Below, one piece after another: positions 23,054 to 34,186 of a stretch of DNA of 64,000 bases (positions within the stretch are counted from its first letter, which is position 1; the number at the start of each line of letters is the position of its first letter). Source of the DNA: Isoetes taiwanensis (Eukaryota; Streptophyta; Lycopodiopsida; Isoetales; Isoetaceae); assembly GCA_021234155.1 (NCBI GenBank), contig JAJEKV010000001.1, positions 2,047,927-2,111,926 on the forward strand. The letters run 5' to 3'. The notes under the pieces are model-generated. The model saw only the letters and a program-made list of their open reading frames with translations. It searched no databases and was not told where the DNA came from. A program made the position numbers and the translations under genes.

Positions 23054-23420
23054 TCGAAGCATGAAGTCGGAAGACTACTTTGTGTATGCGTGATCAGGTT
23101 AAGGAAGAACGGCCGCTATACATTTTTGATTCCAACTTTGGGAAAAATTGTCCGCAGTTGGCGCTAGATTATGACATTCCAATTTATTTCAAGGATGACC
23201 TGTTTTCAATCCTTGGCAATGATAGACCAGATTTTCGTGGTTTATAATGGGACCAAGAGATCGGGTTCTTTTCCATATTGATCCTAATAAAGACTCTCGC
23301 ATGGAATGCGGTGATCGAGGTTCTAAGAAGTGGATCCTTTGCAAAAGAATCCATACGAAAATGCGAGGATTTAACGGAGCCTAGTAGCTTCCGTAAGATC
23401 TCGTTGCCCGCTTTGCGGCT
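23054..23420 (+). pseudogene. JmjC exon of the JMJ22-like gene, frameshifted
   Basis: The translation gives SEDYFVYA, then after a shift DQVKEERPLYIFDSNFGKN, DYDIPIYFKDDLFSILGNDR and PDF. After further shifts it gives WFIMGP, FHIDPNK, a frameshifted LAWNAVI stretch and GSKKWIL. This is the JmjC dioxygenase core of F-box/JmjC demethylases. HID supplies the first two iron ligands, and the Lys a few residues later is where 2-oxoglutarate binds. At least four single-base shifts interrupt it, often next to CG or GG. The second iron-binding His exon (GWWH) was not found. Together with 20256-20572 it marks one decayed or poorly sequenced gene. Confidence 0.75.
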
Positions 23421-24640
23421 TGTAAAAATTCCTTAGATTTTTCAAATGAGTTGGGAGCCGATGTGTGGAGGTCCGGAGCATTTTAGGCCCGTATGTAAGA
23501 AACTTGTGGCGGTGTTGCCGTTGGGAAAAGGATCCGAACAATTTGACACTGGATCATTTACATTTTGCAAGATCAAAGCCCTCACATTTCATCGCTTGAG
23601 CTAGCAGGCAGATAACGATATTGAGGCTTTCAAGAAAGCGCCAGAACAGGCCGCAGCAGAGAGAAGATGGAGGGTTGGTATGGCGTAAGAATCGGCCGTG
23701 AACCGATGTCTCAATTGAGGAAAGAACGCCTTTAATGGTTGCTTTAGCTAAAACCGGCGAGAATGGAAGGCTAGAGCTAGGGATAGACTCGAAGCTGGGA
23801 AGTTGTGTAAGCGCCTGATGCAACATCTTTGTCTAATTTAAAGGAGAGGTAAGTAAAAGAATGTTTTAAAACCTTTAGAATGGCAGGCAGGAATGTACAT
23901 GCGGCATCATATTATTGTCATTGCTCTTTGGCTTTTTGCAGACAAGACCACGGCATGTTCAAGTATCTATCTATAGCAGGATGTGCAAATTTTTCTTCAA
24001 AAGGGAAAGCTTTTAGCTTTGTCAAATCTCAATCCCTCTATTCTTTCCCTTTTAGGTTCTCCACTTGTTGCCGGCAGTAGCTTAGCATATGTTTTTCATG
24101 AGCTTCTTTCTATCAATCTTTGTCCAACTCGAGCAATTTTTCGTGCACATGACTTATGAAGCTTTTATCTTGTGAGGGAGCCGGTTTTCTGAACTCAATG
24201 CTAGGTCTGCGCAACTTAGTGCGGTGAGTTACAAGTTTATTTCAATATGTTTGGAATACTTTTCACAGACTAATTTTTATTTTAAATCTACCTTTTGCTT
24301 ATTTGCACCATTTGAGCTAATGTCCCGTTTGACCAGACACAATGAATGTGTTAAAATGGACCGATATGGGATGTGCAAAAGCAACAGACCCCCTTGCCAC
24401 CGGACTCTGTTAAAATGGCTACAAAGAATGGAGAGGATATTAGAAGAATATGGTGCAAAGAATGAAGAGGGATATTAGAAGAATTGAAAGGAGCAACAGA
24501 GCAGGGGATAATATTAGCTGACAGAGCAGGGGATAATATTAGCTGAAAAATATGACAGATTGATAGGACTCATATGAACTCTATTTGTTACTCTTGTTTC
24601 TGAAATAATAAGAAATCTATCAAATTGTTATCGATCACTT
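23421..24640. other. Downstream part of JMJ22-like locus, unresolved
   Basis: An open patch at 23605-23680 (DIEAFKKAPEQAAAERRW) may be coding but matches nothing I can name. A 25-bp unit CAGAGCAGGGGATAATATTA is repeated in tandem at 24499-24545, and 'AGAATGAAGAGG/AGAATGGAGAGG' phrases repeat just before it. No terminator or next gene is visible. Confidence 0.3.
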
Positions 24641-24980
24641 ATCAAAGAGTATTATTTTCAAATGATAGCAGGGTATTATCTTACAAATGATATCTGGGTA
24701 TTATTTAAAACAGAGTATTACCTTACAAATGACAGCAGGGTATCTTATTGAAACAGGGTAGTATATGGTATTATATGAAATAGGGTATTATCTTAGAAAT
24801 TACAATAGGGTATTATCTTACAAATTACAATAGGGTATCATCTGAAACGGAGTATTATCTGAAATCTGAAATGGGGTATTATATTACAAAATAAGAATAG
24901 GGTATAAATTTACAATCATTGAATGGGGGATTGTGGCACCAGCATAACAGGGTATTATCTTACAAATGAGGAAAAGGGGG
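24640..24980. repeat. Degenerate minisatellite
   Basis: The phrase AGGGTATTATCTTACAAATGA and close variants recur about ten times with spacing of roughly 30-40 bp. Units vary in the linking part (CAGCAGGG, TATCTGGG, AACAGAG). No coding potential. Confidence 0.8.
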
Positions 24981-24999
24981 ATTGTGGCCAAATACCCCG

Positions 25000-25390
25000 A
25001 TTCTAAAAATCCATTTTATCCCCCATTGTTTTATAGGAAAGGGGGATTTAATAAGCACTTTTGGGGGGTGTTTTTTGGGGTATAGGAGCATCTTTTTTGT
25101 TGTGATACATTCCAACATCATTTTGTACAATAATATCTTATTTCTGGCTTGCACCATGATGTTGTATTTGTGTAAAGAATATGGTGGCTTCATTTCTAAT
25201 CTCTTGTTCTGCATAATCCAAAGCCGTAGAACTTTAGCACATCTATGTGCATTAAGGTATTCACGAAACTCATTTCATCTATGCATAACTGAAAGCAAAG
25301 TGCTCCACAAAACCATATCCATATGGTCAGGACAAGAGTTGTCACATAACAGATCCAACTATACTAAAATGTTATGAAATTTCAAGAATA
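25000..25390. other. No recognisable feature
   Basis: This separates the minisatellite from the outer end of the inverted HUH-endonuclease copy. It starts with a G-rich patch (25030-25085) containing runs of four to six G. An open frame (24982-25377) has no known domain. Confidence 0.4.
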
Positions 25391-25399
25391 AAGTTTACA

Positions 25400-26440
25400 T
25401 GTGTCTGCGACTATCAATATGACTCTAACTGTGACCATGTGGAATAACAACAGGTAGAATCTCGTTCTTCTGTCTAGACTATAAGAATCATCATCAATAT
25501 CTTCAAAGTTATTATCTTGTTCATTAATAGGAATGACAAGATCCCAATACCGCCTCCTCCTAGGGCCCATTCCGCTCCCAAGGGCAAAAAACACTGCAGT
25601 TTCAAACAAAATTGTCCTCATATCCGATGGCATGCATTGAGAAGGATTCAAAGAAGACCCTCCATGCAGCCGGACACGGTGCTCATTAATAGGGCGTATT
25701 GGAAGGGATAATCCAAGAACTGGACAATGTAAATTTTCCAGAACGAATCATTCTGGCCAGTGTAAACAACAAGCTAGCAGTCAATCTACGGTTCCCATGA
25801 TAGTTAACAAAATGGGCAGCTCGATTCAACAAGTTTTGTTATCAAGAACAACTAAATTTTTCGTATCACCAGTTTCCCCATATCCTTACCTTTCTCGATG
25901 GCGTACCTCACTCACATTATGAAGATGGCGGACATAATGAACCTTTTCCCACATCCTTCATACAATACCCAACCATACCCTCAAAACAATGAAGACGCAG
26001 TGTTCTTGAGGCTTTTACACACCAATATCACACCAGGAGGCTTACAAACCCAATTAAAATATTTTTTTTATGGCATCATTCATGGCCCTAGGACTTTTGA
26101 ACCGGGCTCTAAACACAAACGACAATGCAAATGATCTACTGATAGCACCACGTTCCATGGCCTGACTCCGGCCCAACACACCTCCATTGCAAAATCCCAC
26201 AAGACCATCATAAAGCTCATGGGCACATCTTGCCTGGGATTGGACCTAAGGTGACACTCACATCTATGAGATTCCAGTCGGTCTTTCGCCACAAAAATCG
26301 ACTATCCTCTTGAGAATTGGAAGAACTCAGATTCAAAATGTGGCTCACAGAACCAGGGGCAGAGCAACCAGGATTCTTCCCCTTTCTGGCTGCCCTCTTC
26401 ATAGACATGGCGAAAACCATAAACAAAAACAAAGCCACGA
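25400..26440 (-). pseudogene. Replitron-like HUH endonuclease, left copy
   Basis: Minus-strand reading from about 26420: MSMKRAARKGKNPGCSAPGS, SHILNLSSSNSQ, then after shifts DVPMSF, VDHLHC (HUH-type His-x-His motif, near 26130) and GMVGYCMKDVGK (catalytic tyrosine motif, near 25950). Next come SSWIIPS, NPSQCMPSDMRTILF and the acidic stretch NEQDNNFEDIDDDSYS. The right copy has the same order. At least four frameshifts are present and the C-terminal 150 residues of the right copy are absent. Family members are single-strand nicking/joining enzymes of rolling-circle type that move replitrons. Broken, and more decayed than the right copy. Confidence 0.65.
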
Positions 26441-26789
26441 AAACACGGCGGTTGGCTTACCTATCTCCACTTCCACCTGGCCTCTGGCTCTAAGGCAGGC
26501 CCGGCTTTTATCGAACTCAAAAAAAGAAACACTTTCGGCAGCCACGACATCGTAGGCAGCCCGCCATCCTATGAGCACCCCAGGAAGAACTCACAAGTTC
26601 CGGCCAACGGGCATCCTGAACTCCAAGATGCCGCCCAATATTCTAGGGTTTCGAATCACCCCTCACTTTGTCAAGAAAATACCATTCCACATGAATACCC
26701 CAATCACACCATTGGAAACCTTATGTTATAAATATAACATTTCACATTATAGAGACATTGAAATTTTGTGCAAAATAGTTAAAGAACAT

Positions 26790-27120
26790 AGTTCCCTTCA
26801 AGTTGAAAATTTGTTACATCTTAAGAGCATTATTTCAATTTTGTAATTTGTAGACGAGGCATTTGTGTTTTGAAATTTTTTGTGTTTTGGCCTTCAAGGG
26901 CATTTGGCAATTGATGCAAAACACAAGGGCATTTGTGGAATTAGTGTAAAACTTAAAAACGTATTTGATTGATTTCTAAAAACAACAAAATATTTAGCAT
27001 GCTACCAAAGGGCATCATCGCATAAACTGAAGGCCATTTAAAGGCACAGTGTTGATCAAAATGAGAAAAACTTGGTAACTTGAAAAATGTTTCAGTAACT
27101 TGGTAACTTCATGGCTCTGT
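26790..27120. other. Spacer at the palindrome centre
   Basis: AT-rich, noncoding. The word 'AAGGGCAT' and phrases such as 'AACACAAGGGCATTTGTGGAATTAGTGTAAAAC' recur in slightly altered form between 26860 and 26960. No obvious promoter for the outward-facing genes was identified, though this is where a shared one would lie. Confidence 0.4.
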
Positions 27121-27536
27121 AATATCCAAATGATTCCAAACTTTATAAGAGACTTGCGAGAAATCAATAATGTGGCCGAAATGTGAAATGTTATATTTAT
27201 AACATAAGGTTTCCAATGGTGTGATTGGGGTATTCGTATGTGGAATGGTATTTTCCTGACGGTGGCAAGGGTGATTCGAAACCCTAGAATATTGGGCGGG
27301 CATCTTGGAGTTCTGGATGCCCTGTTGGCTGGAACCGTGAGTTCTTCCTTGGGATGCTCCAGGGATGGCGGAGCTGCCTCTGATGTGTCGTGCCGGGTGT
27401 TTCTTTTTTTGGAGTTCTGGATAAGCTGGGGTCGGGTTCGTTGGCGGGGAGCGGAGATAGAGTGTTCTGGAAGGGGAGATAGGTAAGCCAGCTGTGTTGT
27501 TTTCTGTGGCTTTGTTTTTGTTTGTGGTTTTCTGCC

Positions 27537-28964
27537 ATGTCTATGAAGAGGGCAGCTAGAAAGGGGAAGAGTCCTGGTTGCTCTGCCCCTGGTTCTGTGA
27601 GCCACATTTTGAATCTGAGTTTTTCCAATTAGAATGGTCGTGATTTTTGTGCTGAGCATGACTGGAATCTCATAGATGTGAGTGCCACCTTAGGTCTGTC
27701 TGGGCAAGATGTACCCATGAGCTTTTATGATGGTCTTGTGGGATTTTGCAATCGGAGGTGTGTTGCTGGAGCTGTGGCCATGGAACGTGGTGCTACTGTA
27801 GATCATTTGCATTGTCAGGCTGTGTTTAGAGCCCGGTTTAAAAGTCCTAGGGCCATGAATGATGCCATAAGGTGTGTAAAGCCCTGAAGAACACTCGTCT
27901 TCATTGTTTTGAGGGCATGGTTGGGTATTGTATGAAGGATGTGGGAAAGGTTCATTATATCTGCCATCTTCATAACGTGAGTGAGGTTGCCATCGAGAAA
28001 GGTAAGGATTTGTATTTGAGATGGGGAGCTGGTGATACGAAAAACTTAGTTGTTCTTGATAACAAAAACTTGTTGAATCGAGCTGCCCATTTTGTTAACT
28101 ATCATGGGAACCATAGATTGACTGCTAGCTTGTTGTTTACACTGGCCATAATAATTTACATTGTCCAGTTCTTGGATTATCCCTTCCAATACTACCCATA
28201 TTAATGAGCACCGTGTCCGGGCTGCATGGAGGGTGCTGTTGAATCCTTCTCACTGCATGCCATCGGATATGAGGACAATTTTGTTTTTACGCCGGCCAGG
28301 TTTTGTGCCTGTGGAGCGGAATGGGCCTTGGAGGAGGCGGTATTGGGAGGATGCCATTCCTATTGATGAACAAGATAATAACTTTGAAGATATTGATGAT
28401 GATTCTTATAGTCGAGACAGTGATAGTGATGATGTTGTCATTCTTGAGCCCGGTGTGGATTTCATCCTCGCGGTACAAGTGTGATTGCACCATGGTCGTT
28501 GGATGATGATCTTGGTTGCCTCTACATTGTACAGCTTGGGTTTTTTTCATGGCTTTTTTGTTTTAGTTGCGGGGGAATATGGAGATCGATGGGGGGAGGT
28601 TGCTAGCGTGGAGCAACCTGTTGTGTCTTTGCCTGACTCTTTTATTTCTTTTGCTGTTGAAGCATCCCATCCAAACCCTATTGTGTTCTCGGCTGAGCCT
28701 GAGGCAGTGTTTTGTGCTCAAGAGTTTGTTAATAGCATTATCCAGGTTGGAACTGAGGCGCATATGATTGCGGCATCCTTGCGCTTGCTCAGGCGGCAGC
28801 TTCGAGGTTTTTATGCCTCAATTCAGAATGCTATATCTGCTGTGGAGTGGGATCAGTTGGGGGTGCCCGTTTCTGAGTTGCATATCTTGCACTCTCATAT
28901 GAGCCTTGCAAGGGTCTTGCTTGTGCAAGAAATATGGCAACTAGATGAACTTATTATGAATTGA
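27537..28964 (+). pseudogene. Replitron-like HUH endonuclease, right copy (most complete)
   Basis: From ATG 27537: MSMKRAARKGKSPGCSAPGS, one in-frame TAG (27627), then DWNLIDVSATLGLSGQDVPM, an AVAMERGATVDHLHC HUH motif (27795-27815), QAVFRARFKSPRAMNDAI and a one-base shift near 27870. Then follow LKNTRLHCFEGMVGYCMKDVGK with the catalytic Tyr, NLLNRAAHFVNYHGNH, a second shift near 28150, SSWIIPS, RAAWRVLLNPSHCMPSDMRT and an acidic tail. A downstream frame (28485-28964) supplies a helical C-terminal region. The order of His-x-His, then G-Y-C-x-K-D, then the SSW-IP/WR-NP/DM block fits the HUH (Y1) endonucleases of replitrons, rolling-circle-type transposons. No helicase was found, which separates it from Helitrons. 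One stop and two shifts break it, but motifs are intact. Confidence 0.7.
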
Positions 28965-29560
28965 TGTCTTTGGATGTTGTTGTTTCTGTTTTTGTGTATG
29001 GGCTTGAGAAAAACTTCTTCTGGATTTGTATTGTGGGAATAACATGTTTGTTTTTGTTCTAAATGTCATGTTCAATACGTTTCAGCAGCATGGAGATGCT
29101 TGACAGGTATGAATGCTTTGCTATCACGTATTTGCAGCACATTTGTGTGGAATGTTATTTTCATCAACTCTTCAATCTGTTTGAGCAGCCTGCTGCTGTA
29201 TAATGTGGCCGAACTTTCCAATGCTGTTTTTGAAACAATATGTTGGTACTGACTTGTTTGATTTGTTAGTGGGTTTCGGCCCCTAGGCATCCCTCTTGTG
29301 GGATTCCTAGTATGCTTGGATGAGCGTCGGAACTTCTACTGGGGTTCAACTCCCCAGGCTCATCATTATTTATTTGGTCAAACTGCCAATTTCGAGATGT
29401 TGTATTTATTCAATGGTTTGGTTGAATCTTAGGGGTAAGTCAAATATGGGGGATTTGACCCCATCTGGACTTGGACTTGAGGGCTGGAATTCCGCCCCAT
29501 GGCATATTGTTGTATATTTGCACATCATGGCATTTCTTATACACTATTCATGACATTGGA
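28965..29560. other. 3' flank of right HUH-endonuclease copy
   Basis: Noncoding. No matching copy is visible beyond the left arm, so the palindrome stops before this point. The end of the transposon could not be fixed. A TAGGCATCCCTCTTGTGGGATTCCTAGTATGC stretch contains short self-complementary words (GGCATCCC/GGGATTCC) that may form a small hairpin. Confidence 0.35.
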
Positions 29561-29568
29561 AACCTTCA

Positions 29569-31276
29569 TTATTTATGCCTTGATCTGTTGTACTTGAGAA
29601 ATTGATGCAAGAGCCTTGGGATCTCTCCAAAGCCCCCATGAATAGCAACTAAACAATCCTTAATCCAACCCGTAATTTCAAATTGGACGCTTAAATGCCT
29701 ACCGCTTTTGCACCAGAGACGTACTTTATATCTAATAGTAGGATTGCAGCATAGTCTCCACCATGTCTGATATCGCATTCTAAACACCAAAAGGACATTC
29801 AAGTCAAAAATGACTCAACAAATTTCACATCATGAATGGGCTTTCTTTTGGTTGACAGCTTTCATGCAAAGATTTTCATAGCATTCTCTTCCCCCTTCGA
29901 CACTTAATTGCTTGCTTATATAAATGTCACATATATCAATAACTTGATGCCCTGCTGCATAACAAACAAGAAACATACCTTATGCACAATGTTGGTTTAA
30001 CATTCTGGAGAGCTAAAAATATTTGACACTGACAACTATAAATATTTGAGATTGTTTCCACTAAGTTGTGAGCCTCATCAAATATTACAATAGAGTCCTT
30101 TAAAGTAATGCCAAGGGATGTTCCGTTGCACTATGAAGGAGAGATTGATAAGGAAGAACTACAACATCTGCACGACGGATCATTTGCCTTTTTGCCAACC
30201 ACAACCAAATTTTTTATATCCATAGGTTCTCAAGCATGCAATAAACTTTTTACTTTTAAGATATGGACATCTTCCATGAGCCTTATTTCTGACTCTTTTC
30301 CTTAATTCTATCATAAACCTTCATGACACAAGAAGAATGGTCTTATTAAGATGATCAACAACACAACCAAGTGAAACATATGAACCCTGTTAACCCACCT
30401 TATGGGTCTTTTCTTCAGATATCAATGCAATGCTCGTTAATTCCTGCAACACTCCTATGCCTTAGTACCTCTGTTCATAGAAGCACAGCATGTTCACAGC
30501 CTTGCAATCTCCAAAGATGCTAAGATGCACATTTTCTGAAATCAACCATAGGTAGAAGCAATAAAGCAAGCAATCTAGACTTTAAAAACATCAAGAATGC
30601 AAAAAGGATAAATGGTTTATCTGCTGTTAATTCCAATGGAAAACCATCTGGACCTATAAGGGGATAAAACATCATCTCTTCGCGAAGACATCAATGTCAC
30701 ACATGCAAATCATATTACCAGGATTAATGCACAATGCCTTTTGGGAACCAAGAGCCACCACTTCCAATGTTGACGCAAACGGGGTTCACTTTAACTCAAT
30801 GATAGACTGAGAGAGCTGAGAATGTGTTCTGCTGGTGAAAAATCACTGCTGCTACATAAGGATTCTATGGGCTTCCGCTTTACTGCTCCCTCCAAAGAAC
30901 TCGAATCACTATCATAATCCTCAATCAAACAAATATCATCAAGCTCTAAATTCTCTGAAGAATGAAGAACATTAACTTTATCTACGTGCCCTTTCAACCT
31001 AGCTCCTTCTTCGCTTTCACCAATCAAGGTAACTTGATGAACTTTGGTAGAAACATTACACCTGTCTTCTTTTAGGTGACTATTATCCTTTCTCTCTTTG
31101 CCAACTAATTCCTTCATTTCAGTAAAATCCCTCATCGAATCAGGCTCATCAGAATTGTCTTTCTCATTGAGAAGTTTAAAATCACAAGTATTGGGTTTAC
31201 CATCTTGCTGATCTTTTAAGCATTGGAGAACACTGCAGATTAAGCTCAAAGTTTTTCCAGTTCCTGGCAGCACCAA
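29569..31276 (-). pseudogene. DDX11: DDX11/CHL1-type DNA helicase pseudogene
   Basis: Minus-strand exon-like pieces in the right order: Walker A region (LPGTGKTLSLICSVLQ, about 31275-31220); an acidic insert with SDEPDSMRDF; EVVALGSQKALCINP (about 30750); YEQR with GVLQELTSIAL (about 30490-30440); ADVVVLPYQSLLHSATE then DEAHNLVETIS (about 30190-30040), ending at a donor (CATAAG/GTATGT near 29979); and a last piece DYAAILLLDIKY with WIKDCLVAIHGGFGE and LLHQFLKYNR (29770-29590). These are hallmarks of the XPD-family Fe-S helicase DDX11/CHL1, used in sister-chromatid cohesion and repair. Helicase motifs III-VI should lie between DEAH and the last piece, but only about 200 bp separate them, so an internal deletion is likely. 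The Walker A lacks the usual P-T-G-T-G-K-T Thr. Frameshifts occur. Confidence 0.75.
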
Positions 31277-31289
31277 GACACCATTCCAT

Positions 31290-33650
31290 GAAAAGGCAAT
31301 AAGTAAAGCATGAAGCTTACTAGTTGGGCTTTTCGACTACTGCAACACCACCATCGCAGAGTGCTTATCAAGGATTCAGATAGATGCTAGGAAGCATTAG
31401 GGGCCGATTCAAGCAAGCTTCACAACGAATTTGGAGAAGCCGCTTAATAAAAAAAAAATCATGCAAAGATTTGATCCTTATGATTAGGCCTCACGATTTT
31501 TATCCAGGCCAAGAAGGAACTACTATTTGCCTCCAAGCTAGGATTGTATTCCTTGACCTCTGCCATTCAAGAACCTTCAGATAAGAATATTGCAGATATC
31601 TGATACCCATGCTTTACCTCCTCCATGTTGAGTGCTCGTGAAGGCCTGTATTACACTTCTTTGAAGGGCATAACCCTGCTAAACACATAAGACGTCATGC
31701 AACGAAGGAATTTTTTTAAAAATGTACCTTCAATACTGTAGGGAAAAGAGAGCAACACTTTGACGAACTTATATCTCCTCTACTAATATGTCCATCCATG
31801 GACAAAACTGCACACAGCGCTTGTCCGATAGGGAGGAAGCTCAATCTTGCCTATTGCCAACAAAGTTGCAATACCAAAACATGGCTACGGGCGATCTACC
31901 ATTTGGCTAAGGCACTGAGCTTGAGTTAGAAGGTCTTACTTGTCTCATGCGCAAAAGACATTTGTTCCTTGCTAAGGAATCAACGATATTCTCAAGCTGC
32001 ACACTCCAAGCCTTAATATCCAATTTGAAAGAAAAAGTGTATCTTAGTTAAACCCTATAAGAACTGCTGTAAAAGTATAACATGTACTTTTAACTTCTAA
32101 CTTCAAATTCCATTTCTACACCATTTCTCCAGAGCTTGAGTCAAACAATCTATATCCGTGATTAAAGCCTAAGAACTTCAACATCATGAATCCAAGCCGA
32201 TTTATCGCCAAACAATATATCAACACATGCAAGATAAGAAAAGCTTACAGACAGAAGATTTCCCTAGGATTTTTATTTCAAAACGTGAGCATAAGACATA
32301 GTCCACATGTTTCCCTAGGAAGTCAATCCTTGAGAATGCCCTTGATCCAGCACAACAAAAGAGGGAAATCACAGATTGTCATACAAAGTTCTGCATATGA
32401 ATGACTTTCATCTACCTTGCTGCTATTTCATGCAAACAGATGGTTGCCCGTCACGTATATTCAACAAAATGATTGGAATGGTAACTGGAATGCAAGCCAT
32501 AAGGTTTATAATCCTTTTTAGCTATAGAATGTCCCACCTGTACTGATTCACCAAATCAGATTGGGACTGATCAGCAATTTTTAGCTATAAAAATCCCACC
32601 CTGTACTGATTCACCAAATCAGATTGGAACTGATTGGCAATCTCTCAAAATACACCTTCAATCAGAAGGGCCTTGCAATGCATGGAGACATCTGCTTCTA
32701 GACCAGGTGTCATTCTCAAAACATGTGCGTTGATTATAAAAAGCGGCTAACACGAGGCCTTGGAATGCATGGAGATATCTGCTTCTAGACCGGATGTCAT
32801 TCTCAAAACATGTACCTGGATTATAACACGAGGACGCTAGAAAAGCTCTGTGGTTTGATACAGCAGAACAATCCTAGTCACTTGTAGATGACAATCCCAA
32901 CTCCACTACGACTCAGGTTTGTGAAGCACAGAAGTTGCAACCCTTATTGAAGGAGGCTAATTTAGAACATAATATAAACAACATATGCAGACACGTACCA
33001 GGTCGTAGAGGAGATGCAAACCAGTGTAGCTTACGAAGGACACCTTCAGAGGATATCAGTTTCTTAGTCATTCAATGTATATTATTTCAAACAAAATCTA
33101 CTGCATACATCAATAAGTGTTTCTTGCCGGCAGACTGCATGCCAAAATAGTTCTACTACTTCTGAACCAAGGCTTACATCAATTCAATACAATGCAAGAA
33201 ATTTCTTTAAAGATGAGGGTAACACAGAAAATTAGCACCTTCTGATAACCCTTGGAATTCATTGCCGGGGTCGCAGAAGGAGCTGCGCCATAGCCGCAGC
33301 AATGGAAGAATGCTCCCTGGAAACCATTGCCTTCTAATTTCGATTTCCCTTTTGTTACCCCAAACAAATGTCATCATGTCGCCATAAATTTACGAGCGAA
33401 ATATTGGCTGGTTGGATTCCAAAAAAACGGTGAGCTTGGTTCGGGAAATTCCCCGGAATAAGCGCAAGCTACCGTACAAAATGAAAAAAAAGTCTTGTCA
33501 CTAAAAAGTTCGTCGGATCCACTCCCGAAAAAAAAAATGCCTTTTTAGGAAAAAAGACGTGGGACATTTTAAGAGGCGGAAATTTGACAATGCCTAATTT
33601 TTTTAATCGGAGTTCTGACGAGACACGAATTTCGCTTTTAGGTTTTAGGT
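31290..33650. other. Noncoding stretch with two local duplications
   Basis: No gene recognised. Two neighbouring segments are each duplicated in tandem: 32514-32640 (unit around 'CACCTGTACTGATTCACC' and 'AATCAGATTGGGACTGAT') and 32668-32830 (unit around 'AATGCATGGAGACATCTGC' and 'GTCATTCTCAAAACATGT'). Short frames near 33180-33370 on the minus strand have no family match. The 33640-33680 region, rich in TTTTAGGG, looks like a plant leader but no start is supported. Confidence 0.4.
32514..32830. repeat. Two adjacent local tandem duplications
   Basis: First pair: two copies of a roughly 60-bp unit containing TACTGATTCACCAAATCAGA. Second pair: two copies of a roughly 95-bp unit containing GCATGGAGACATCTGCTTCT or its ATATCT variant. 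Each copy within a pair differs by a few bases. Confidence 0.75.
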
Positions 33651-34186
33651 TTTGCCTACGATTTTTTAGGGCTTATTTTTGCTTCATACTTACAGAGGAC
33701 AGAGGACGGCGCTAACAGGGCGTCCAGCTGCTGCTCCTCCATCCAGGATTAACTCATTAGCTCTGCTTCTCCCTCTGTTTTCTAATTTTTCCTTCATGGC
33801 CGGGCGGCTTGCAGGTGCAGCAGGAGAAGGGAGAAGGAAGGGAGGATCGATTAAAGGATAGCTGGCAGCTGGCTGGAGGCAATGGCATTTTCAAAATCTA
33901 GAAAGCAACACTGCATGCTGGATGGATGCTGGGTGTATTATCTCTTTCATTTCGTTTTTTCTTCCTACGACCAGCAGGTGATCTTTGAAGGCTGGAATAT
34001 GTATGCAATGTGGTCTACCACTGCCATCGGTTTCTAGAATTTGCGCTGCTGCTAAAGTGGAGGCCAGGTCTATTTTTTACCCTCTTATGCCCAGATAGAT
34101 TCCCCAGCATTACAGAAGGTGCTTCTGATTTTGTTATATCTTATATTTATATTGGTGTAGCCTGTTTACTAATGTTTACTAATGCA

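Larger units (their letters stand above)
25400..28500. repeat. Large imperfect palindrome (about 1.3-kb arms)
   Basis: The left arm (about 25400-26790) and right arm (about 27120-28500) are diverged inverted copies of one sequence, separated by about 330-400 bp. Matching blocks include the TTGGAAACCTTATGTTATAA stretch (26714-26733 versus its complement at 27200-27219) and the region encoding CSAPGSVSHILNLS. Others are the DHLHC motif, the GMVGYCMKDVGK motif and NEQDNNFEDIDDDSYS/DEQDNNFEDIDDDSYS at the outer ends. Each arm carries most of one HUH-endonuclease gene, read outward from the centre. Confidence 0.85.

Noticed and set aside
27015-27659. Long minus-strand frame of 214 codons
   Set aside because: It is the antisense shadow of the HUH-endonuclease copy at 27537 and its leader.
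33679-33861. Small frame starting after a plant-like leader (near 33797, MAGRLAGAAGEG)
   Set aside because: Only about 22 codons from the best start and no match to a known protein or downstream exon.
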